A stretch of DNA of 13,486 bases, taken from contig CAMKAQ010000005.1 of assembly GCA_946410525.1 (NCBI GenBank), forward strand, positions 1 through 13,486, given 5' to 3'. Below are positions 6,516 through 13,486 of this stretch, in pieces. A program made the translations under genes and the position numbers. Within the stretch, counting starts at the first letter, position 1. Every line of letters starts with the position of its first letter. The notes under the pieces were generated by a model. It did not search any database. It was not told the origin of the DNA and worked only from the letters and a program-made list of their open reading frames with translations. The DNA comes from an uncultured Caryophanales bacterium (GTDB lineage: Bacteria > Bacillota_I > Bacilli_A > RFN20 > CAG-826).

Positions 6516-7547
6516 TTAGTTGAACTTAACGATTTTGTGTCCAATCGTGAAGCCGGTTCTAGCTATAAGAGTTCCAAGGCCAAGAGGAAGGTTAATGAAC
6601 CAGATGAGTGGGTGACGTTTGATCTTCTTGTATTGGCGTTTGTTGTTGGTCTTGCAGTGTCTCCAGAAATCCTTGAGGGCTTCTCTGGATTCTTTTGTTC
6701 CAACGTATTTGGCCCAGAGGACGGAGAGAATCATATTCATGATCAAGTGATGGAAGACGGCTTTGTAGGTCGCTTTGTCTTTGATCGAGTAGATGTCGAT
6801 GGCGTCGAAGATGAGCTTTCCGTCGATAAGGAAGTCTTTGTACTTCTTAACGAGGTTGGAGGTCTGCATGGACTGTCCATCTCTGCCAGTGAGGTACTGG
6901 TAGACACTCACAGGGACGTAACGGATCTCTTTGACGAACGCCATTGGGGCGTAGATGAAGTAGTTGTCTTCATAGGAGACGTGTCCTGGGCAATGGACTC
7001 CGCTTTCTCTAAGGGTAGCGGTCCTATACATGGTGGTATGTAAGGTAAGGTTACGGTCGTAGCGGAAAGGCTTAATGCAGGACCATGGTCCGCCTTTGGC
7101 GGCATCATAATCTTTGCCTTTGAAAAGGTAGTTGAAGTTGATGGTGGCGTCTTTGTTGTCTCTGCCGTGCCAATAGGTGTAGTCGGTGAAGTAGAGGTCG
7201 GCTTTGCAGTTTTGCTCTTTGACGTCTTTGAGAAGGGCGGCAAATCCATCGTGATCCACCCAGTCGTCGCTATCGAGGACGCGGAAATAGACACCGGTGG
7301 CAAGCTGTAAGCCGTGGTTGATGCCTTCGCCATGTCCGCCATTTGGCTGGTGGACGGCTTTGATGAATGGGTGTTCGGCTGCGTACTTGTCAGCAATCTC
7401 ACCCGTTTTGTCTTTGGATCCATCATCAATGATGATGACTTCGACGTCTTCCCCAAATGGGATGAGGGAATCGACGGCGTAGTGCAAGAATTCCTCGCTG
7501 TTGTAAGCAGGAATGCACACTGTGATTAATTTCTGTTTTGTATTCAT
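6516..7547 (-). CDS. Family 2 glycosyltransferase (GT-A fold)
   Basis: This 343-residue protein transfers a sugar from an activated nucleotide donor, most likely onto an envelope polysaccharide or glycolipid. The N-terminal GT-A core is clear: ITVCIPAYNSEEF, VIIIDDGSKDKTGE (DDGS at 41-44), HQPNGGHGEGINHGL, and DSDDW (92-96) as the metal/nucleotide-binding DxD-type motif. SYEDNYF further on is the usual acidic acceptor-side motif. The C-terminus is basic and then hydrophobic (about 305-343), which suggests association with the inner face of the membrane rather than several full membrane spans. Donor and acceptor are unknown. Proximity to UDP-galactopyranose mutase makes a galactofuranose-containing polymer possible, but this is inference. 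The ATG at 7547 fits the usual family start. An in-frame TTG at 7577 would add ten residues. Neither has a good Shine-Dalgarno sequence. Confidence 0.88.
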   Translation of the reverse strand: MNTKQKLITVCIPAYNSEEFLHYAVDSLIPFGEDVEVIIIDDGSKDKTGEIADKYAAEHPFIKAVHQPNGGHGEGINHGLQLATGVYFRVLDSDDWVDHDGFAALLKDVKEQNCKADLYFTDYTYWHGRDNKDATINFNYLFKGKDYDAAKGGPWSCIKPFRYDRNLTLHTTMYRTATLRESGVHCPGHVSYEDNYFIYAPMAFVKEIRYVPVSVYQYLTGRDGQSMQTSNLVKKYKDFLIDGKLIFDAIDIYSIKDKATYKAVFHHLIMNMILSVLWAKYVGTKESREALKDFWRHCKTNNKRQYKKIKRHPLIWFINLPLGLGTLIARTGFTIGHKIVKFN

Positions 7548-7585
7548 AGGTAAATTACTTGTTTCGCTTGTGGGCAAGCCTAGTA

Positions 7586-7617
7586 ATTATACACATTTAA
7601 AACTACCTTAAAAGGTA
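7586..7617 (-). promoter_or_regulatory. Glycosyltransferase -10 box with an upstream TACCTT/AAGGTA inverted repeat
   Basis: A consensus TATAAT lies on the minus strand at 7591-7586; no convincing -35 box accompanies it. Just upstream, TACCTT (7604-7609) and AAGGTA (7612-7617) form a 6-bp-arm inverted repeat around AA, in the position of the -35 region. It resembles repeats in the glf/peptidase intergenic region. Read on the minus strand it is followed by GTTTT, so a weak terminator for the glycoside hydrolase gene is an alternative reading. Confidence 0.45.
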
Positions 7618-7641
7618 AAGAAGTGTTTTTGTAGAATTTGT

Positions 7642-10122
7642 CTAGTTTTCTAAAGCCTTTTTCGCAGCATTTTCTAACGCTTCGTCGCGAGCTTTCTTTC
7701 TTTGTTTTTTGACTTTGCCTTGGCGGATGAACTCACGGAGTCCTTTGAAGAACTTGCCGTTGCACATCATGATGAGACCACCAAGCTGTCCCCAACCGAT
7801 CATGCCGCCTGAAGCGCGGGACATGTTTCTTAATGGGGTGTAGTACATACCCATGGTCATAGTATCGGCCAAGGATCTGTTGCCGAAGGCTGGAAGAATC
7901 TTGATGACGACGCGGATGGCCCACTCAAAGAAACGGCCAAACCAGCCTTTCGCGTAGCGAAGGTCGTAGATGGTTGTCTCAGGAGTGACCATGATTCTGT
8001 TCTTCTTGATGAAGACGACTGGTTCCTCGATCTTTCTGCCAAGAAGGGTTTCGAATTCCTCTTGGTCGACGCGTCTGACCTTTCCGCTGAAATAGGAAGG
8101 AAGTTTCTCTTTGTCATATGGCGCTGGAGCGTTGGTGCCTTCTTGATGGATCTTGCCAACAAGAGGGAACGAAGCGCTTGATGGACCAACATAGATGTCG
8201 TAGTCCCCTGCTTCAACTTCCCACTTGTTGGTGAGGACGTTGAAGTAACGGAAAGTATATTCATCGAATGGGATGCTGACTTCTTTTGTTTCGCCTGGTT
8301 TGATTTCGACTTTGGCGAATCCTTTAAGTTCAAAAGCTGGACGGAAGATTGCGCTCTCTTTGAGACCAACATACATTTCAGCGACTTCTTTGCCAACGAC
8401 GCTTCCGGTGTTCTTGATCTTGAAGGAGACGCCCTTCTCATCAACCTTGAGGTCACTGTATTCGAAGCTGGTGTATGAAAGACCGTAGCCGAATGGGAAT
8501 CTTGGAGAGATGTCGGCAGTCGAGAAGTAGCGGTAACCGATATATGGTCCTTCACGATATTCGACTAAGCCATTCTGCCAGCCAAAGGTTTCGGCGCTTG
8601 GGCAGTCTTCATAGGTGTATGGGAGGGTTTCGGAAAGCTTTCCAGAAGGATTGACCTTGCCAGCAAGGACTTCGATCATGGCTCTCGCGCCAGCCTCGCC
8701 GCCGAGGTAGCCGTGGACGAGGGCGTTGACGTTGTCGACAAACGGAAGCTCAACAGGCGAACCCGCACTCAAAACGCAGACGATTGGGGTTCCGATTTCA
8801 TGCAATTTCTCCAGCAAATCCAACTGATTTTTTGGAATTGCCATGGTTTTTCTGTCAAGGCCTTCGGTCTCGCTGTGCTCATCTAAACCGAGGAAATAGA
8901 GAACAACATCAGCCTTTGAGGCGAGGGCGCAAGCCTTCTTTCTGAGGCCTTTGCTCTTCTTGCCGTATCTCTTGAAACCAGGCTCGTAACCAATGAAGTT
9001 GATGCCTGATCCTTCTTCTTTGGCGACCTCAAGAGCGGACTCGACTTTGATTGGGTTAACAATACTGGAGCCTGCACCTTGGTAACGCGGTTTATCGGCG
9101 AAGTCACCGATGATGGCGACCTTGGTTTCTGGTTTGAGAGGGAGAATGTCTCCTTCGTTCTTCAAAAGGACGATCGATTCTCTAGCGACCGTAAGAGCGG
9201 CTTCGTGGTTGGCCTCTTTGTCGGTCTCTGGTTTCTTGTTTTTGAGGTTCTTGTTCGTGAGCAAAGCCAAATCGATGATGCGATCGATGGCCTCATCAAC
9301 GTATTTCTCATCTAAGGTTCCGTCTTTGACGGCGTTAAAGACATCGTCATTGGTTTCACCGCCGGTGGAAGGCATCTCAACTTCGTTGGAGGCTTTCAAA
9401 CCGAGGATACGGTCGTTCTCTCCGCCCCAGTCGGTGATGATGATTCCTTTGTATCCCCAATCCTTGCGGAGAATATCGAGGAGAAGGTGTTCGTTCTCGT
9501 TGGCGTAGGTGCCGTTGAGCTTGTTATAAGAAGACATGATGCTCTTGGCTTTGCCTTCTTTGATGGCAATTTCAAAACCAGTGAGATAAATCTCACGGAG
9601 AGTTCTTTCATCGACGATGGAGTTGGACGCCATCCTCTTGATTTCTTGGTTATTGGCAGCGAAGTGCTTTGGACATGCGCTGATGCCGTTTTCCTGAACG
9701 CCAGCGATGTAGTTGGCGGCCATCTTACCGGCAAGATATGGATCTTCGGCGAAGTATTCGAAGTTACGTCCACAGAGTGGATTTCTCTTCATGTTGAGAG
9801 CGGGAGCGAGAAGAACGCTAACGTCATTTGTCGCAGCTTCTTCACCGATGGTTTTGCCCATCAAATGGGCCATCTCAACATTCCAGGTGTTCGCGGTTGT
9901 CGCAGAAGATGGGAAACATGTAGCAGGAATGGATGGGTTGAGACCAAGGTTGTCGGCTTGGCTTGCTTGCTTCCTCAAACCTGTTGGACCATCTGAGAAG
10001 AACATCGAAGGCAAATCGATGCTTGGCAAGTTCATTGTTTGCCAGAAGTCTTTGCCACTTAATAAGGAAACCTTTTCCTCGAGGGTGAGCTTGGAGATTA
10101 AGTCTTTGTGTTTGAGGGCCAT
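7642..10122 (-). CDS. Glycoside hydrolase family 3 protein (beta-glucosidase type)
   Basis: This 826-residue enzyme probably releases terminal beta-linked sugars from oligosaccharides. No signal peptide is seen, so it should act in the cytoplasm. The layout is a (beta/alpha)8 barrel (1 to about 290) with FSDGPTGLR, NFEYFAEDP and PKHFAANN (151-158), and the nucleophile D231 in IITDWGG. An alpha/beta sandwich follows (about 310-515), with TEGLDR (419-424) carrying the likely acid/base glutamate. A fibronectin-III-like domain lies at about 560-650. The last 165 residues are an extra region with amphipathic segments and a lysine/arginine-rich tail, of a type I recall from some Firmicute GH3 enzymes. 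The ATG at 10122 has AAGGAG six bases upstream. The gene follows glf by 25 bp, so they form one operon. Sugar specificity cannot be read from sequence; a furanosidase or other role in galactofuranose turnover is only a possibility. Confidence 0.92.
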   Translation of the reverse strand: MALKHKDLISKLTLEEKVSLLSGKDFWQTMNLPSIDLPSMFFSDGPTGLRKQASQADNLGLNPSIPATCFPSSATTANTWNVEMAHLMGKTIGEEAATNDVSVLLAPALNMKRNPLCGRNFEYFAEDPYLAGKMAANYIAGVQENGISACPKHFAANNQEIKRMASNSIVDERTLREIYLTGFEIAIKEGKAKSIMSSYNKLNGTYANENEHLLLDILRKDWGYKGIIITDWGGENDRILGLKASNEVEMPSTGGETNDDVFNAVKDGTLDEKYVDEAIDRIIDLALLTNKNLKNKKPETDKEANHEAALTVARESIVLLKNEGDILPLKPETKVAIIGDFADKPRYQGAGSSIVNPIKVESALEVAKEEGSGINFIGYEPGFKRYGKKSKGLRKKACALASKADVVLYFLGLDEHSETEGLDRKTMAIPKNQLDLLEKLHEIGTPIVCVLSAGSPVELPFVDNVNALVHGYLGGEAGARAMIEVLAGKVNPSGKLSETLPYTYEDCPSAETFGWQNGLVEYREGPYIGYRYFSTADISPRFPFGYGLSYTSFEYSDLKVDEKGVSFKIKNTGSVVGKEVAEMYVGLKESAIFRPAFELKGFAKVEIKPGETKEVSIPFDEYTFRYFNVLTNKWEVEAGDYDIYVGPSSASFPLVGKIHQEGTNAPAPYDKEKLPSYFSGKVRRVDQEEFETLLGRKIEEPVVFIKKNRIMVTPETTIYDLRYAKGWFGRFFEWAIRVVIKILPAFGNRSLADTMTMGMYYTPLRNMSRASGGMIGWGQLGGLIMMCNGKFFKGLREFIRQGKVKKQRKKARDEALENAAKKALEN

Positions 10123-10147
10123 ATCCTACTCCTTCTATGTTTTATGT

Positions 10148-11269
10148 TTAGGCAATGCCTAAGGCTTTAAGCTTATCGAACATCTCTTTGGCAGCGATGA
10201 TGCAATCATCCATGTCGTAATACTTGTAGACCGCAAGCCTTCCAAGGAAGAAGGTCTTTGGCTCAAGCTTGGCCGAGAGTTCTTTATAGGCAGCGGCGAG
10301 GCTATTGTTCTTCTCGTCGTTGATTGGGTAGCAAGGAATCTTTCCTTCTTCGAAGGTATCCGGGTACTCAAATGTGACAAGGGTCGAATGATGGTTCTTG
10401 CAGAACGGATCAAAGGCCTTGTGCTCAGCGCAGCGGGTGTATGGCTGATCGTGAGTGGTGAAGTTGATGACCGGGTTGTTCTGATAACGGTCCATCTGCA
10501 TCCACTGATTGTCGAAGCGGAGGGATCTGTATTCGAGCTTGCCGAGCTTGAATGAGAAGTACTCATCAAGACGTCCGGTGTAGATGACGTGGTCCGCCAT
10601 CGCATCCCATTTTTCTTTCTCTTCGAAGTAATCCACGCCGGTTTTGACGTCGATTTCTTTCAAAAGGTTCTGAACCCACTTGGAATAACCGCCGACTGGG
10701 AGACCCTGCCAGGAGTCATTGAAGTAGTTGTTGTTGTATTCAAATCTCAAAGGCAAACGTTTGATGATGCTGGCAGGAAGCTCTTTGCAATCTCTGCCCC
10801 ACTGCTTCTCGGTGTAGCCTTTGATGAGTTTCTCGTAGATGGTGCGGCCAACGAGTTTGATGGCTTGCTCTTCGAGGTTCTTTGGTTCATCGATGTGTTC
10901 CTTCTCAACCTCTTCCGCGATTTTGGCTTTCGCCTCTTCCGCGGTGGTGACACCCCATAACTCATGGAAGGTGTTCATGTTGAAAGGCATGTGGTAGAAC
11001 TCGCCATGGCAGTTAGCGATAGGCGAGTTGATGAATGGATAAACTTCAACATTCTTGTTGAACATATCCCAGGCGAATTTGTCTGAGGTATGGAAAATGT
11101 GTGGTCCATAAGTGTGGACGATGATGCCATCTTGGATGGCTGTGGAAATATTGCCGCCGACATCGTCGCGTTTCTCGATGACGAGAACCTTCTTACCGGC
11201 GTTCTTAAGTAAGTTGGCGATCGTTGAGCCAGAAAGGCCGCTGCCAACAATCAAGTAATCGTAATGCAT
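10148..11269 (-). CDS. glf: UDP-galactopyranose mutase
   Basis: This 373-residue flavoprotein interconverts UDP-galactopyranose and UDP-galactofuranose, the donor for galactofuranose in cell-surface glycans. The N-terminal Rossmann segment DYLIVGSGLSGS binds FAD, followed by VIEKRDDVGGN. The family signatures YGPHIFHTSD, KGYTEKQWGRD, LPLRFEYNNNYFND and LPVGGYSKW are all present, and the length is normal. The ATG at 11269 has AGGAG five bases upstream; an in-frame GTG at 11275 overlaps that Shine-Dalgarno sequence and is rejected. It is the first gene of the unit with the GH3 enzyme. Galactofuranose is absent from mammals, and the gene implies that this organism builds galactofuranose into a surface polymer. 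Confidence 0.96.
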   Translation of the reverse strand: MHYDYLIVGSGLSGSTIANLLKNAGKKVLVIEKRDDVGGNISTAIQDGIIVHTYGPHIFHTSDKFAWDMFNKNVEVYPFINSPIANCHGEFYHMPFNMNTFHELWGVTTAEEAKAKIAEEVEKEHIDEPKNLEEQAIKLVGRTIYEKLIKGYTEKQWGRDCKELPASIIKRLPLRFEYNNNYFNDSWQGLPVGGYSKWVQNLLKEIDVKTGVDYFEEKEKWDAMADHVIYTGRLDEYFSFKLGKLEYRSLRFDNQWMQMDRYQNNPVINFTTHDQPYTRCAEHKAFDPFCKNHHSTLVTFEYPDTFEEGKIPCYPINDEKNNSLAAAYKELSAKLEPKTFFLGRLAVYKYYDMDDCIIAAKEMFDKLKALGIA

Positions 11270-11293
11270 AAGCACTCCTATTCAGACCGGTAT

Positions 11294-11337
11294 ATTTTAC
11301 CTTAACCTAGGGTAAAAGTGCTACAATACCAAAGGTA
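11294..11337. promoter_or_regulatory. Divergent glf / M24 peptidase promoter region with TACC/GGTA inverted repeats
   Basis: On the plus strand, an extended -10 box TGC-TACAAT (11319-11327) precedes the peptidase ATG (11343), giving a leader of roughly 9 bases. On the minus strand, TAAAAT (11299-11294) could be the glf -10 box, with a leader of about 18 bases that includes the AGGAG. Between them lies an inverted repeat, TTTTACC (11295-11301) and GGTAAAA (11311-11317), centred near the palindrome CCTAGG (11306-11311). A second repeat, TACC-AAA-GGTA, spans 11327-11337. Both overlap promoter elements, as expected for operators. Confidence 0.5.
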
Positions 11338-11342
11338 AATTT

Positions 11343-12530
11343 ATGAAAAAGAACGAAGTTATACATGAAGCGCTGGCAAAAGAAGGCGCAGATGCTTGGG
11401 TTATCGTCGACTACGAAAACAGAAATAAAACCCTAGTCGAGTTCCTTGGTAACAGGATGCTCACGAGAAAGATTTTCCTCGTCTTCCCGCTTAGCAAGAA
11501 GCCTTTCATCATCTGTCATTCAATCGACACCGTTTTCCTTAGGGACGAAGAGATCACGAGTCAATTCGACCTTAAGGTCTACCATACCTGGCAAGAGATG
11601 CTCGATATCGAGAGGAAAGAATTCGCCGAATATAAGAAAGTCCTTATGGACATCTCCGAGTTTGGTCTCCTCCCAAGAATCTCTTTAGCCGACTATGGCT
11701 CAGTCGAATTCGTTAAGAGCCTTGGCATCGAAGTCGCTTCAAGCGGAAACCTCCTTCAGAGATTCAGCGCTTTATATAGCGATAGAGCCTATGAGCTTCA
11801 GTTCCTCGCAAACAAAAAGACCCTCATGATCAAAGATGAGGCTTTCGCCAAAATCAAAGAACTCATTCTTAAGAATGGCGAGACCAGCGAATACGAGATT
11901 CAGAAATTCATCTGCGATAGATTCCACGAAGAAGGCATGGTCTATGACGACCCTGCTATCGTTGCGATTGGCAAGAACGCTTCCGACCCTCACTATGGAC
12001 CAAGCAAAGAAGTCTCCTCCCCTATCAAGAAAGGCGACTTGGTCCTTATCGATATGTGGGCGAAGATGGATGACCCTGAAGGCGTCTACGCCGACATCAC
12101 CTGGATGGGTTATGTTGGAGAAGAAGTCCCGGAGGTTTATGCGAAGAGATTCGAAATCTTAAAGAAGGCGATTGAGGCCGATTTCGAGTTCCTCAAAAAC
12201 GAGCTTCCTAAGAGAGCGGTCGCCGGTTACGAAGTTGACCAAATCTCAAGAGATTACATAAAAGAGGCAGGATTTGCTGAGTATTTTGTCCATAGAACCG
12301 GACATAACATCGCGGTTGATGTCTCTCCTCACGGCCCTGGCGTCAACATCGATAACTATGAGTCGCACGACATTCGTGAGATCATCGACGGAGTCACTTT
12401 CTCCCTTGAGCCAGGCATCTACGCACCTGACTTCGGCATGAGAAGCGAGACCAATGTCTATATCAAAGACAGGCAGCCAATTTACGTTGCTGGACATCAA
12501 GAAGAGATCATCGCGATTCTCAAAGATTAA
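11343..12530 (+). CDS. M24 family metallopeptidase (Xaa-Pro aminopeptidase / PepQ type)
   Basis: This 395-residue cytoplasmic enzyme probably cleaves peptides or dipeptides next to proline. The N-terminal creatinase-like domain spans about 1-150 and the pita-bread catalytic domain about 155-395. All five metal ligands are visible: D237 in VLIDMW, D251 in YADITWMG, H321 in HRTGHNI, E356 in FSLEPGIY and E369 in RSETNVY. The two aspartates are 14 residues apart, slightly wider than the usual DxGxxxxxYxxDxT spacing, because of a small insertion (KMDDPEG). HRTGHN replaces the more common HGxGHG. It could act as a prolidase or an aminopeptidase P; sequence alone does not decide. AAAGG (11331-11335) is a weak Shine-Dalgarno candidate but may lie at the very 5' end of the transcript. 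The gene is monocistronic, with its own terminator. Confidence 0.9.
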   Translation: MKKNEVIHEALAKEGADAWVIVDYENRNKTLVEFLGNRMLTRKIFLVFPLSKKPFIICHSIDTVFLRDEEITSQFDLKVYHTWQEMLDIERKEFAEYKKVLMDISEFGLLPRISLADYGSVEFVKSLGIEVASSGNLLQRFSALYSDRAYELQFLANKKTLMIKDEAFAKIKELILKNGETSEYEIQKFICDRFHEEGMVYDDPAIVAIGKNASDPHYGPSKEVSSPIKKGDLVLIDMWAKMDDPEGVYADITWMGYVGEEVPEVYAKRFEILKKAIEADFEFLKNELPKRAVAGYEVDQISRDYIKEAGFAEYFVHRTGHNIAVDVSPHGPGVNIDNYESHDIREIIDGVTFSLEPGIYAPDFGMRSETNVYIKDRQPIYVAGHQEEIIAILKD

Positions 12531-12542
12531 CCTCAGTTCTAG

Positions 12543-12576
12543 AAGGTCGGCCAAATTTGACCGACTTTTTCTTTTT
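12543..12576 (+). terminator. Intrinsic terminator of the M24 peptidase gene
   Basis: AAGGTCGG (12543-12550) pairs with CCGACTTT (12561-12568) through one G-U pair, with a 10-base loop that could pair further (CAAA with TTTG). T-rich sequence (TTTTTCTTTTT, 12566-12576) follows. It lies 12 bp after the stop codon. Confidence 0.85.
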
Positions 12577-12585
12577 GTCTAGAAT
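12557..12585 (+). promoter_or_regulatory. Promoter of the radical SAM gene
   Basis: TTGACC (12557-12562), a 17-bp spacer and TAGAAT (12580-12585) form the best promoter in the window, with five of six bases matched in each box. The -35 box sits in the loop and second arm of the preceding terminator. The -10 box ends 11 bases before the ATG, so the transcript would carry a leader of only about 4-6 bases. Confidence 0.65.
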
Positions 12586-12596
12586 AGGCAAGTCTT

Positions 12597-13486
12597 ATGA
12601 AATTCTCATCCTTCATGAAATTTGCTGGTTTTGGAATCAGCACAATTCTCTTTCGCAGGAAGAAACCTATTTTAGGAACGGTCATCGTCACCGATAAGTG
12701 CAACCTCCACTGCAAACACTGTTCTGTCAATAACATCACCGCGGTCATCCACCCATATGAGCAGATCAAGGGCGAGATGAAGCAGCTCTATGACATGGGC
12801 GTGCGCATCCTCTTTTTCTGTGGAGGCGAGACCTTCATGTGGAAGGACGGAGACAAGACCCTTAGAGACCTCGTCATCGAGGCGAAAAAGATGGGCTTCC
12901 TCATCGTTAACGTTGTCACGAACGGAACCTGGCCAATCGATTTGCCAGAGGCGGACTTAATTTTATTAAGTCTTGATGGCGATAAGGTCCACCACAACAT
13001 CATCAGAGGCGAGACCTACGACACCATCTTCGAGAACATCTCCAAGGCCACCTCAGACAACATCTGTTTCTATATGGCCGTCAACCAGATCAACAAGGAT
13101 TGTATCCGTGACGTCTGTGAAAAAGCCCGCGACACCAAGAACGTCAGAGCGGTCTCTTTCAACTTTCACACCCCATACCCAGACACCAAAGAACTCAAAC
13201 TCACCAAAGAAGATAAAGCCAAATGCTGCGAGACCATAAAGCAGATGATGAAGGAAGGGTGCCCTGTCTTTAACCTCAAGAGCGCATTCCCATATATCAT
13301 CGAGAACAAGTTCCCAACCCCATGCCACCAGTGTGTCGTCATGGAGAATGGAAAGCTTTCCGTCTGCGGGCGTTGCATCGATGTCCCAGGCCTTTGTGAT
13401 GAATGCGGCTACTTCTTCGTCGCCGAATATACCCTTCTCTTCAGGGGCAACTTGAAGATCATCTTCGAGATGCTAAGGACTTACCT
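12597..13486 (+). CDS. Radical SAM protein with three C-terminal CxxC pairs, 3' end cut by the window edge
   Basis: The visible 296 codons encode a radical SAM enzyme, which uses a [4Fe-4S] cluster to cleave S-adenosylmethionine and start radical chemistry. The cluster motif is CNLHCKHC (C35, C39, C42), followed by FFCGGET, the SAM-binding GGE motif. The N-terminus is short, hydrophobic and basic (about 1-25), ending in RRKKP just before the first strand. The C-terminal part holds six cysteines at 243, 246, 257, 260, 267 and 270 (CX2C-X10-CX2C-X6-CX2C), suggesting an auxiliary Fe-S cluster or zinc site, followed by a hydrophobic stretch. This is not a clean SPASM pattern that I recognise. The substrate is unknown and no precursor peptide or partner gene is visible; whatever follows lies beyond the edge. 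ATG 12597 is preferred to ATG 12615 because neither has a clear Shine-Dalgarno sequence and the promoter fits the first. Confidence 0.88.
   Translation, partial: MKFSSFMKFAGFGISTILFRRKKPILGTVIVTDKCNLHCKHCSVNNITAVIHPYEQIKGEMKQLYDMGVRILFFCGGETFMWKDGDKTLRDLVIEAKKMGFLIVNVVTNGTWPIDLPEADLILLSLDGDKVHHNIIRGETYDTIFENISKATSDNICFYMAVNQINKDCIRDVCEKARDTKNVRAVSFNFHTPYPDTKELKLTKEDKAKCCETIKQMMKEGCPVFNLKSAFPYIIENKFPTPCHQCVVMENGKLSVCGRCIDVPGLCDECGYFFVAEYTLLFRGNLKIIFEMLRTY

Noticed and set aside
6501..7043. A 180-codon open frame on the plus strand opposite the glycosyltransferase
   Set aside because: It mirrors the glycosyltransferase coding frame, matches no family I recognise and has no plausible promoter or ribosome-binding site.
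7548..7577. TTG start for the glycosyltransferase, eight bases after the TATAAT box
   Set aside because: A leaderless TTG would be unusual, and the ATG at 7547 gives the normal family N-terminus. It is not fully excluded because neither start has a Shine-Dalgarno sequence.
11270..11275. GTG start two codons upstream for UDP-galactopyranose mutase
   Set aside because: The GTG overlaps the AGGAG Shine-Dalgarno sequence, which is correctly spaced for the ATG at 11269.
1..13486. Mycoplasma-type code (TGA as tryptophan)
   Set aside because: The DUF1538 gene ends at TGA exactly where the next gene starts with ATGA, and tryptophans in the genes are encoded by TGG.
1..13486. Mobile elements, CRISPR arrays, prophage or defence system
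   Set aside because: No repeats of the right length, transposase or integrase motifs, or nuclease/helicase genes were seen; every large reading frame belongs to a metabolic, envelope or RNA-modification family.

Overview
The window looks like chromosomal DNA of a low-to-medium-GC Gram-positive bacterium. An uncultured, probably anaerobic, gut- or rumen-type Bacilli/Erysipelotrichia-like Firmicute is my inference from gene content and protein flavour; no taxonomic marker is present. The standard bacterial code fits: TGA is used as a stop (DUF1538 gene) and tryptophan is TGG. Genes are tightly packed. Nearly everything left of about 11.27 kb reads on the minus strand, and two genes at the right end read on the plus strand. 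I see no tRNA, rRNA, CRISPR array, transposase or phage gene.

Reading the minus strand from right to left, the first block is an envelope/carbohydrate cluster: UDP-galactopyranose mutase (glf), a large family-3 glycoside hydrolase 25 bp downstream, then a family-2 glycosyltransferase with its own TATAAT box and a strong terminator. The second block is the most interesting. One long gene encodes an arginine decarboxylase fused in frame to an agmatine deiminase, and the N-carbamoylputrescine amidase gene follows at a TAATG junction. Two polypeptides would therefore carry all three steps from arginine to putrescine. A hairpin terminator that includes the amidase stop codon closes this unit. The third block is an RluA-type pseudouridine synthase overlapping a duplicated DUF1538 membrane protein, which overlaps (ATGA) a PII-like regulator cut by the left edge. 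This resembles a PII-controlled transporter.

On the plus strand, diverging from glf, lie an M24 (Xaa-Pro-type) peptidase with a terminator, and then a radical SAM protein with three C-terminal CxxC pairs that runs off the right edge.

Two regulatory themes stand out. First, operon-internal genes have clear Shine-Dalgarno sequences, whereas several operon-first genes have a -10-like box so close to the ATG that their mRNAs would be leaderless or nearly so. Second, several promoter regions carry inverted repeats that look like operators: a perfect 9-bp-arm palindrome before the pseudouridine synthase, an imperfect palindrome over the decarboxylase -10 box, and related TACC/GGTA repeats upstream of both glf/peptidase and the glycosyltransferase.
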